A stretch of DNA of 64,000 nucleotides, taken from the NCBI GenBank assembly GCA_026874595.1, contig CM049309.1, positions 46,902,079 through 46,966,078 of the forward strand, given 5' to 3'. Below the pieces are notes generated by a model that saw nothing but the letters and a program-made list of their open reading frames with translations, was not told where the DNA came from and made no database searches. Each line of letters opens with the position of its first letter. The first letter of the stretch is position 1. Positions 47,780 to 58,700 of this stretch are shown here, one piece after another. The stretch comes from Sipunculus nudus (taxonomy: Eukaryota > Annelida > Sipuncula > Golfingiida > Sipunculidae). Both the position numbers and the translations under genes were made by a program.

Positions 47780-48300
47780 AATGTGACCCACCAAGATCAT
47801 GTCACCTTGTAAACTGCACGAAGGTCATCCATATTTGAACTCGACCTAGCCCTTCATGAGGCGAGTTAATGCTGCAAGTTTGGTGACTGTGCCTCAAATT
47901 CTTTAAGAGTTACTGTGTTAAATTCCTTTCAGCATTATCGCCGGGTGTGACCTTGAAAATGTGTCACATTCATCCCAATTCAAACTTGTCCTAGACCTTC
48001 ATAAGGTAAGTGCATCAATGCTGCAAGTTTGGTGACTCTGCCTCAAATTCTCTCAAATAGATGGAAGGTTTGGGATGAAAAGTTTGGCTTAAAATACATC
48101 CACAATCTTTCTAAATAAGTGGGTCCTGTGACACTGACTTTTGACTTCATGGCCCCAAAAACAATAGTTCCTGCTGTAGAGGTGGGCCATATATAATTAA
48201 TCCAAACTGAAGTTATCTTCAGGAAACAAATTTGACAGATTTACAGAAAGACAAACAGACAGACAGACAGGGTGATTACTATAGGGCATCCGCTTATTCA
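47780..48300. repeat. Tandem array related to 960-2260
   Basis: Units with GCTGCAAGTTTGGTGACT and GCCTCAAATTCT (about 47872, 48021), then GACAGACAGACAGGGTGATT. No coding. Confidence 0.55.
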
Positions 48301-49420
48301 AAGGGGCCTAAAAAAAACAAAGTTTCAGGACACCAGATGAAACCACAGTTGCAAATCTGATAGTATCATTATAATTTGGCAGTCTCAAAGCTGATGTTCC
48401 ATGGTCCCATGTCGTGAGGTGGTAAAATTTGCGATAATACAGGACCAAATTTTTTCAGAATGTTGTATTTCTTTCAGTTTTTTAGCTGGAAATAAGATTT
48501 TGGCACCATTTTGAAGCTAGTATTCAGTAGAATATGTTGAAATGGCATTTTTTTGCATGAAAAGTACTTTTGCAAAGCTGCAGGGTGTAAAATTCAAACA
48601 AATTGCTTAAATTCTGATGTCCCGCTGAGACAGCAAGTTTAAAATTGTAAAACTGGAAGTAAGATAACTAGTGAACAGGTGGTAGTATGAACAAATGCTA
48701 TTTTTTCCTTTGTAGACCTATTAAGCCTGCATAATTGCTGAGGAAACTGAGTGAATAGCATGTGATTTTACTGAGTTAGACAGAGTTATGTACCCCAAGG
48801 TTGTTGTGTCCCATAGGCCAACAAAATCCATGACCCCAAATGCATGGCAGTAGACCCCCCTTATATTTTCACTTTGCTAGTACATATGACACATCAATCT
48901 TTTGCTCATGACCTGGATTAATTAAATAAAGCAATGAATGATGGCAGTCACTGCTGATGAACAATATAGGTAAACCCAACTAACCCTGTCATGTGACACT
49001 GGCAGTTTTTGTTAAATTTGCATAGGAACATATAGTTTTGGGTGTTTCTTGTTGAAAGGTAGTAATAGTTGGAATCTTTCAGACTTAATTTTTAGCTTTC
49101 TCATCTTCTGTGCTTGAGATTGATGTATGATTTGTCTTAATATCTTTCCTGGAACAGGATTTATATGTGACTGAGAGATACTGTCTGTCAATGTGACGCC
49201 AATCCAAAATTGTATTGCTTATTATATTAGCATATCTTTAAAGAACTTAGCATGCTTAGATGGCAATGGGTATATCTCTGTTGCAGTACCATTTAACCAG
49301 GACAAACAAAACTGCTTTTTTGTATCAGAACTTAGGAAAAAATGTAGGAAATGTAGAATGTAGGAAAAAAATTTGATGTGGTGGGTGTTGATCTGATCAA
49401 CACACCATCAGATCTGATGG
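48301..49420. other. Unassigned upstream sequence
   Basis: No gene recognised. 48400-48440 read in reverse shows a short stretch (AAATTTTACC...CTCACGACATGGGACC) also found on the plus strand near 53424, so both belong to one dispersed, probably once-coding repeat. Confidence 0.35.
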
Positions 49421-49796
49421 ATGTTGGGGGGGGGGGGGGGACAATATAAAAGTAAATATACATTTGGGGTTAAATCAAGGGCTGAGGAAGAATTTTGTGT
49501 GAATTTGATCTGGAACTACTCAGCTTCAGGGCAACGTAAAGGTGAGGTTGACAGTGCAGGGGGCATTATGAAAACTGCAGCAAAAAGGGCAATTTCTGCA
49601 ACCACTGAGGACCAACTTGTTATTCAGTGTGCCAATGATTTGTACCAGTTTTGCATGTTTTATTTGTCAGTTCCTTGTGGAAAATCTAAGATGCATGCCA
49701 GAAAATTCTTTGTGGACAATGAAAATCCCACCTCTGAGGAGCATGGGGCATGTAATACGGTTCTGGCCAGCTTCATTGTGTGGCTTCTATTGGGAA
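49421..49796 (+). pseudogene. Decayed coding fragment, possibly from a transposon-encoded protein
   Basis: The frame includes WNYSASGQRKGEVDSAGGIM, KTAAKRAISATTEDQLVIQC and ANDLYQFC. This recalls an HGKG-x-x-D-x-x-GG-x-x-KR pattern I associate with uncharacterised, probably transposon-borne invertebrate proteins; from memory, so weak. No start, no end, and a G15 run at its 5' side. A family 4 element begins at 49797. A further open stretch after that element (52547-52713, ISCYFKCIAGRYDECEQ...) may be its continuation. Confidence 0.3.
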
Positions 49797-52546
49797 CTAG
49801 TGGCCCATGGGCCATGAAGCTCAGCTGAATTCAAGGAATGTTGAACAATGAGTAAAATGACTGCCAGAGTGCAAACAAATCATGAATTTTGTGAAGAGTC
49901 CTTAGAAATGGGTTTCAGTCGGCTTTTGGACTGACGACAACTTCATTTGATGGTCTCATATACAGAAAAAAAAGTGTAAAAATTTGAAAGAAATACAGGT
50001 TACTAGTGCCACCAGTCTGCAGGAACTGATGAAACACTCCATGATCAATATCCATGCAAAGAATCATGGTGATCAATGCAGTAGTTATTCAGATACTTGA
50101 GCTTTTGTATCAAATTTTGCATTATTATGGGGGGGGGGGGGGGGTACTTCGGAGCCCCATAGCACGAATGATATGGGTAACAGAGACCTAATTTCAGGTT
50201 TTCATAGAGATTTTTCATGGACCTCCCTGGATATTAAGTTTGAAGATTCCAGGTCCAGTGGTTACAATTTGTGCCCTGTTAACAGATGACAGTTTCATTA
50301 CAGGTCTGAAAAAAATTCCTAAAAATTGGAAAAAATATAGGTGGTGCCACCAGTCTGCAGGAAGTGATGAAACATCCCATGATCAATATTCATGCAAAGA
50401 ATCATGGCGATCAATGCAGCAGTTATTCAGATACTTGAGCTTTTGTATCAAATTTTGCATTATTCCGGGGGGTTCTTCAGAGCCCCAAAGCTCGAAGGAT
50501 ATGGGTAGCAGGGACCTAATTTCAGGTTTCCAAGGACATTTGCCTAGGACCTCCCTCAATTTTATGTTACAAGATTTTAGGCCTAATGGATACAATTTGT
50601 GGCCTGACTGACTGTCTGGATGCTAATATGACATCTTTTCCTATAGGTCGCAATATATAGGTCATGGTGACCTAATTTCAGGTTTCCAAGGACATTTGCC
50701 AAGGACGTCCCAGGATGTTACATTAGAAGATTCTAGGCCTAACAGATACAATTTGTTCCCTGTCTGACTTTCTGGGTCCTTAAAATCCTGTTTTCAGCCT
50801 GTAGGTCACAAAATGTAGGTCACTATGACCAAATTTCAGGATTACAAGGATATTTGCCTATAACCTCCCAGGATATTGTGTTAGAAGATTCTACGCCTAA
50901 CAGATATGATTTGTGCCCATCTGACATTCAGGGTGCTCAAAATCATGTTTTCGGCCTGTAGGTCACAAAAAATATGTCATCATGACCTAATTTCAGGATT
51001 ACAAGGAGATTTGCCTAGGAACTCCCTGGATGTAGAGTTAGAAGTTTCTAGGTCTAACGGTTACAATTTGTGCCCTGTTAACGGACAGACTGATGCAGGA
51101 CAAAGGGTGATCCCTATAGCTCAGATGACTTACAGTCAGCTGAGCTAAAAATAAAAAAAATACAGGTGGCACCACCAGACTGCAGAAACTGATGAAACAC
51201 TCCATGATCAATATCTGTAGTCATAGAAATTGTGTCATTTGATCATTCATTGAGGGAATCCCCGGGAATTCCCTCAATGACGTCAGTTTTCGTCAAACGG
51301 TACCAACTGACACTTCATTTTGTTTAACGTAAGTTTTGAAGAAACTGTAGTTATAGAAATTGTGTCATTTGATCATTCATTGAGGGAATCCCCGGGAATT
51401 CCCTCAATGACGTCAGTTTTCGTCAAACGGTACCAGTTTTATGTAATGTTAGTTTTTATTTATTACGACATGTAATTTTCATTTTAATTCATTAATTATC
51501 AGGATTTGTGAGTTTCACCATGAGGTTGTACAGTTTACGAAATAAAGGCTATCAACTGACACTTCATTTTGTTTAACGTAAGTTTTGAAGAAACCATGCA
51601 AAGAATTATGGTGATTAATGCAATAGTTGTTCAGGTACTTGAGCTTTTGTATCAAATTTTCCATTATTCTGGGGGGTACTTCGGAGCCCCATAGCTCAGA
51701 GTTTATGGGTAACAGAGACCTAATTTCAGGTTTCCAAGGAGACTTTTCATGGGCCTCCCTGCATGTCAACAGAGAAGATTTTAGGTCGAGTCGATATAAT
51801 TTGTGCCCTGTTTACAGATGACAGCATCTTAAGAGGTCTCAAAAATAGAGAAAAACATTTTTAAAAATAAAAAAAGTACATGTGGCACCACCAGACTGCA
51901 GAAACTGATGAAACGTTTCATGATCAATATCCAAGGTAAAAATCATAGTGATCAATGCAATAGTTGTTCAGATACTTGAGCTTTTGTATCAAATTTTCCA
52001 TAATTCTGGGGGTACTTCAGAGGACCATAGCTCAGAGGTTATGGGTAACAGAGACCTAATTTCAGGTTTCCACAGAGACTTTTTAAAGGCCTCCCTGCAA
52101 GTCAAGAGAGAAGATTCTAGGTCTGGTTATTATGATTTGTGCCCTGTTAACAGATGACCACATCTTAAGGTCTCAGAAATAGAGAAAAACATTCGTAAAA
52201 ATAGAAGAAATACAGGTGGCGCCACCAGACTGCAGAAACTGATGAAACATTCCATGATCAAAATCCATGCAAAGAATCATGGTGATTAATACAATAGTTG
52301 TTCAGATACTTGAGCTTTTGTATCAAATTTTCCATTATTCTGGAGGGGGTTACTTCAGAGCCCCATAGCTCGAAGAATATGGGTAACAGAGATCTAATTT
52401 CAGGTTTCCAAGGAGATTTTTTATGAACATCCCAGGATGTCAAGTTACAAGATTCTAGGTTACAGTTTGTGCCCTGTTAACGGACGGACGACAGTCAAAG
52501 AGTGATCGCTATAGCTCAGATGACTTACTGTCAGCTGAGCTAAAAA
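49797..52546 (-). mobile_element. Family 4 element with two tails and internal insertion
   Basis: It starts CTAGTGGCCCATGGGCCATG (palindrome TGGCCCATGGGCCA). A first tail GCTGAGCTAAAA is at about 51116-51150, array units continue, and a second tail is at 52511-52546. Units carry CAGGTGGCGCCACCAGACTG. A 379-bp unrelated insertion is at 51216-51594, a G16 run at 50129-50144. Confidence 0.65.
51216..51594. mobile_element. 379-bp insertion with 130-bp tandem unit, CRE palindromes and AATAAA
   Basis: It splits the family 4 sequence AATATC|CATGCAAAG exactly, without target-site duplication. The layout is a 130-bp unit (TGTAG...GAAGAAAC) followed by a second copy enlarged by ~119 bp that carries AATAAA. 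Each unit has 11-bp inverted arms ATTGAGGGAAT/ATTCCCTCAAT (51249-51278 in the first) followed by TGACGTCA. It could be a solo-LTR-like or other short element; class unknown. Confidence 0.55.
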
Positions 52547-53640
52547 TGGTGTTGTTCATGTTACAGATATAAGCTGTTACTTTAAATGTATTGCAGGTAG
52601 ATATGATGAATGTGAACAGAAAAGTATTGTCTCTCCCTTTGAAAAGAGGTACTTAAGCTCAGATAGTCATGATTATGTAACACAGCAGTCTGAGGATGTT
52701 AATGACTGTAAATGATGTTGGAGAAGATCCACAGCTTTCATGATTTACCATTAGATTTTCCCCAGTGTTTGTGTTCAGGTGCTGTTTGTGCTATAAGACC
52801 AAGTGGAAACTCTCTGTATGATATTACTATTTATTCAAGTAGTTGGGGTTGAAATCATAAGTGATAAGATTATGATGTGATTATGGAGCACATTTTGCTG
52901 TGGGTTCCAAAGTAGTCTCAGGATGCTTTTACAACTTTGCTAAAGAAAGGAAAGCATGAAGTATTCACAAATTGAGTAGAAAACAGGCCATAATTTACAA
53001 GGATGCGGTTGCCTTTGTAAGTGTTAACTTGGAACCACACAGCTGACCTCCTATCAATTCTATAACATTCGTTTTGTTTATGGTTATAATGTGATTTGGA
53101 ATATCTGAGCTGTACCTGAAGATATTTTAATAAATGTTACTTTGTCTTGTAGAACAGGCCTCTGGCAATAATGTGGTAATTTCAAGTTGATAGAATAAAT
53201 ACTTTTGAAAATATTTGGGTGTTTCCATTTAAAAGTTTGTTTTGAGAAAAACGGATGTGAATGTTGTACTTTGCTATATAATATCATTTATATAAATTTA
53301 ATAATCAGCTAATTTCCTGTTAAATTCAACTACTATAATTCCAATTCTTTGTTATAACATACATATAGGGATGTACAATCATAATATGAGAAAAAAAAAT
53401 TTTTGCCAGTTTTCACCCTGGTCATGAAATTTTACCCTCACGACATGGGACCCCCCTGTACATGTGGACTGCAATGGATATTTCTCTACTTTCTTTAACA
53501 AGGCCAACAGACCTAATGCGAACCTGTGCAATGGGGTATACATCAGGTATAATGCTTCCATGCTGGACCATTAAATTTCAAGTACATGTGTGACATGTAT
53601 ATGAAGAATGCAAGCAATGAACATTTTGAACCAGAGTAAA
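52547..53640. other. Unassigned sequence with one short open stretch
   Basis: 52547-52713 is open on the plus strand (HVTDISCYFKCIAG, YDECEQKSIVSPFEKRYLSS) and could belong to the decayed fragment at 49421-49796. The rest is non-coding by eye. The short KFYPHDMGPP-like reading near 53424 has a counterpart in reverse at about 48420. Confidence 0.3.
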
Positions 53641-54230
53641 TGCACCAATTACACAAAGGTCACTGCTGAAATGGCATGGGTGCACACAACACAAAAATGG
53701 TTCTAGGTGCCACCACCAGTCTTGTGTACAAGAAAGCCATCAAAGATTTAAGGACATGCAAAATTTCAGGCTGATACTTCAAACGACTGTTTGGCTATGT
53801 GCACATATGCTTGAAACAATTTTATGTGGCGCCACAAGTCTTGTATACAACAACAGTATCTGATATGTAACCACATGTATAATTTCAGGCTAATATGTCA
53901 AACCACTCCTGAGAAATAAGCATAGACATACACTGTTAAAAAAATTATTATAGGCGGCGCTACCTCTCTTGTGAACAAGAAAGCCATCAAAGATTCTAGG
54001 ACAAGTCAAAATATCAGGCCAGTCTAGTATTCAGCAAAGCTACCCTGTATGTATAAATATGCACAATTTCAGGCTGATATATCAAATCTCTCCTGAGAAA
54101 TAAGCAGGGACATACAAGGTGCAAAAGTCATTGTAGGTGGCGACACCAGTCTTTTGAATAAGAAAGCCATCCAAGATGCATGGACAAGTCAAAATATCAG
54201 GCCAATACATCAACTTTTCTTGAGTCAAGT
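53640..54230. repeat. Tandem array, family 2-like units
   Basis: Three to four ~150-bp units with AAGAAAGCCATCAAAGAT, 'tgccaccaccagtcttg', GTGGCGCCACAAG and AATTTCAGGCTGATA. No clear ends. Confidence 0.5.
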
Positions 54231-54359
54231 GCACTGGGCTGACCAAGCCCAGGTCAGGCAGGCAGTTGCCTCTAGTGACCCAGAACAAATTGATAGCTGC
54301 AGCTACTGAACTCTTGACCTGTAACTACCTGGCTGCACTGGTGAACTCTTGACCTTTAA

Positions 54360-54625
54360 CCCTTTACTGTTTACATTTATTTTAGATTTCCGACAAATTC
54401 TGACACTATTTATATTTACACTAACAGCCATATCTTTTCAAGCTTTTTTTGTATCTTTATCAAATTTTCAACAGTTCCCACTAAGAGGGTTTGCTGAAGG
54501 TTATTGAAAATCATTGAAACTTAGAAAAAATATGCAATATTTTTGTCCTGAAAGAATCTATACATATCATGGCATTCTAGTTGCCCATTTTGAGTGCTCT
54601 TTAGTGGCTTGTAAACAGTAAAGGG
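54360..54625. mobile_element. piggyBac-like MITE
   Basis: Perfect terminal inverted repeats CCCTTTACTGTTTACA / TGTAAACAGTAAAGGG, each flanked by TTAA (54356-54359, 54626-54629). Length 266 bp, no coding. CCC...GGG ends and a TTAA target are typical of the piggyBac superfamily. Confidence 0.8.
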
Positions 54626-55769
54626 TTAAACTAATCTGATACAGTTGAGTTTGCATAAGCAATAAACAGAATGAGACTGACCTTTGGCCTGTTGTCAAAT
54701 CTGAAATAGTTGGCATTCAGCCAAGCTATTTAAAGATACAGACACAATCTAGGCTTGTTGGTAAATCTGTTTACACATACTGAGAGACTTTGGCTACAAT
54801 GCTTTTTTTCAAGCTGACATAATCATAAGATTTTTTTATCAAAATGTTAAGAATAATCAAAAAGGCAGTCCTTTCATCATTAAAGGTCTATTAATTCTGC
54901 CAAAAATCATAACAGTAAACTTGAGCAAAGGCCTCCTATGAATCATTTTCAGGCAATGTTACAGAAGTTGAAACAACAGTTTTGCAGAAGAAGACTATTG
55001 CAGCCCTCAGATTGAAATAGGCTTACTTATGGCCACAAGAACAAATTCAGCTTTCTATGGCTCTACCAAAAATCAACGAATGCAATCTATACTTATACAA
55101 ATAAAAACACCCTACCCTAGGACAATTCTTGTTAAAAATTAAAAGATTCAGCTAAACAGTTTCATCATAAATCATTTGAAGCTGAAAGTGGCTAAAATTA
55201 TGAGGTTTTGCCCCGTAAAAAAAACTAGATGTGTCGGAATGACACGAATGCCCCCGCCTGGGGCAAATTAGAAACATTTGTTAAATTTTGAAAAATTTTT
55301 TAAGTTCAGGTGTCATATGGTCAAAAGTAGGTCAACAAGGGCAAAATGCAAACTCGATCTGTTACGGGTCATTATCAAGCAACACACCAAAAATCAGGCC
55401 AGTATCTGCCAGTATCTTGAGGAAAAAAAGTCGGTACATATGCATCTGTTATGAAAATTTCTATTTTTCATGAAACTTTCTATGTTCAGGAGCAGTCAAA
55501 TGGTCAAAAGTAGGTCAACTGAGACAAAACAAGAACTTGATCTGTAACTGGTCATTATCTGCCTACACACCAAAAATCAGACCTGCATCTGCAGGCATTG
55601 CGAAAAAAGTCCGTACATGTGCACTTTTTTATGAAATTTTCTATGTTAGAGCACTGTCAAACGGTCAAAAGTAGGTCAACTGGGACAAAACATGAACTCG
55701 ATCTGTAACTGGTCATTATCTGCCCACACACCAAAAATCAGGCCAATATCTGCAGATATTGCAAAAAAA

Positions 55770-55777
55770 GTCAGTAC
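55770..55777 (+). repeat. hAT target-site duplication, left
   Basis: GTCAGTAC, identical to 60143-60150. Confidence 0.9.
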
Positions 55778-58700
55778 TAGAGCTCGGCGATTATCGACGA
55801 TAATCGATTAATCGAATCGATGTTCAGAAAATCTTCGATTCTCGATTATCTGTTTTTATTCTCGAGAATCGGTCCACCAAATTTTGGTGGACCGACGTCC
55901 ACCGACGTCATGTGCTGCCACCTTTGTTCATGTGAGGACATTAACGTAACCAAAATGGCGACAAACTCCGGGGCCGGCCAAGCAGACGACGCGCATAAGA
56001 ATATTAAGAAAATTGTTGATTACAAGGGAAAGGCGAAGTCAGTTGTTTGGAATTACTTTGGATTTTTTCTAAATGACGACAACAGTATTGACAGAACAAA
56101 GGTCGTATGTAAACTTTGTCGGAAACAGTACGCAAACAACGGTAAGCCAGGTTCAATTATAATAATTTATGGTCGGTGTTTTTTTCGGTTCAAGGTCATA
56201 TATTGAAATACCTTCCCCGCCATGGCTTTCTGAGTTTGCGAGGATAACAGAAGTAATTTATAAGAGATACTGAAATAATTTTGATTTTGTAGTCTTCTAA
56301 TTTAAGTTTTTAATGCGGCAGTGGTTTACGGTAAACTAGTAGTAGTACTCTGCTGTTTGGCAACTTTATCATGTTTTAATTTGAATAGGCATAGCTTCAT
56401 GAATATACAAGCTTTTCGGCCCGTAACCTTGCTGACCTTAACTTATGAATATTGATATGAACTCCGTTCTTGGGCTTCTGAGCAAGTCTCCAGTGACCGA
56501 TCTAATATCCCAGAACCGATTAAACTACATTTACAGATTTATAGACTCCGTGGTGGCTGCTTCTGTGATTAGAAAGTAAGAAACCTTCATGTTTATCTAA
56601 TCAACCGAAATTAGCTGCAAGGTTAGAATCATGGGCCTCTTTTAAACTTTTATACAAATGAAATCGTACCCATAACCTTTTCCTATAACTTAAGGTTAAA
56701 TTTCGGTCTGACTATAGAATCCTTGCCTACACATGAAACGACTTGGTGCGACTGTAGAAGTAGTGCAGTTCAGGACTCTTTTATCCACAACGGATACATG
56801 TTAATTGTATCCTATAGCCTTTCACTTATATCTTAGCCCGTCATAATGTATATTGTATAAACTATAATTTATCCTTTCTTTGCGGGATTCAACTTGTATC
56901 TGTCATGATTCCTCCCTCTGCTAATTTACACCACTTAGCTTATGTGCACATATCCTTTCGCCCCTAAATTTCAAGTTGATGAAGGTTCAAGGAAAACATT
57001 TAATGTCCTTGCGCAAATAGTTTAATATACGGAGCCCCTTCTTTTACGTTTATTGTAACTTGGTTCCTAATTAGTTTGACTATTGACACTGACAGACCGT
57101 GGCTTTTGCAAGAGACCGTAGCTTTCGAATAGTGGCACTGGTACTAGTGGCCAGGTAAAACAGGATGCGACAACCGGCTCTAAATTTTTTACGCCAATAT
57201 ATTTTTAAAATATCAGAAATAAAAATTAAATTATATTGATTGAAATGACTGATATATTTTCTGTAATGAAATTATTGCTTATTTATCCATTTCACCTATT
57301 TCTTTAAAGTCACCTGCCCCACTGTTAATATTGATTTACTTCCAAGCCTTCTATACTTGTTTAAGTACAAACAAAAATATTAAAATCTACCTGTTATTTT
57401 TATGAATTAGTATTCTTCTCGTTAACATTCCAAAATTCAATTATACAGTGCCACAAATTATTGATGTTCATCATTCAGTAAATTAAATATTTAATGTTAC
57501 CACTTGGAGGGGAATTAAAGTTTGACTTGTTAATCAATCCTTGTTTGCAAAAATTAACAATTAATTCATAAAATTAGGCATAGAATCAATGTACAAGTGC
57601 AACAGTGTTTTTATTTTCATTGCAGGAAACACAACAAACTTCTTGGTTCATCTCAAAGCAGCTCATGCTGAGACATTTTCTAGCAGCAAATGCAGCAGCC
57701 AACAGACCACAGTAACGTCATATTATGGGACGGGCACAGCAAGTTCAGCCAACAAATCTAACATTCCACTGCCTGCTGCCAGGGTGCATAAAAATGACTT
57801 TCACTTGAAAAAACTTGTAGTTTCACATTTGTTGCCCCTATCTTTGGTAGACCAAATTGCATTCAAAGAATTTGTTTCTTCACTAGAGCCAAGATATGAG
57901 CCTCCTTCATCAAAAACTCTCCATTCCAGACTGAAAGCTGACTACAATAACCTTGTTAAGAAAATCAAGGTTGAAATTACTGAAGTCCCTGCATTGGCTA
58001 TTACTCATGATTCCTGGACAAGCATTGCAAATGAGAATTATGAAACAGTGACAAGTCACTTTATCACAAAGAGCTGGACCATGACAAATTATGTGCTTTG
58101 CACTAGTAAGATTGAAGGCTCTCATGATGCTGCAAATATTGCAAAATTCCTAATGGAGACCAAAGCAGACTGGGGGCTGCCAGGCCCACCAAACATTTTT
58201 GCTGTTACGGACAATGCAAGTGTTGAGGTTAAAACTTTCAAGGACCTTGGATGGCCTAGACTTGGTTGTGCAGGACATGGCATTAATTTAATTGTCAGGG
58301 ATGCCTTAAAACACAAAACTCTGAACAAAATTGTACATAAGGGGCGTCATCTTGTCAGTTATTTTCACAGAAGTCCGCAGGCTACTGGCTATCTACAAGA
58401 GAAACAGGACGCCCTGATGAAAGAAAATGATCCTGCGAGAAAGTATAAGTTAGTGAATGATGTGCCCACTAGGTGGAATAGCACACTGGATATGCTGGAA
58501 AGGCTTGTTTTGCTGACAGCACCAATACATGCTCTTGCCCAGGACCCCATGAAAAATGTGAAAGATTTGAGACCACTACTGTTCACGTTCTGTGAGCAAG
58601 CTATTGTTGAAGGAATGATTGAAGTTCTCCTTCCTTTCAAAAATGCAACCACACTCCTCTCAGCAGAAGCAACACCAACTATTTCTATGATTCTCCCCAC

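Noticed and set aside
49617-49817. Second plus-strand frame in the decayed fragment
   Set aside because: Overlaps the more protein-like frame and has no recognisable features.
51249-51278. Rho-independent terminator-like hairpin
   Set aside because: Eukaryotic context; the inverted arms occur twice as part of a duplicated unit and no U-tract follows.
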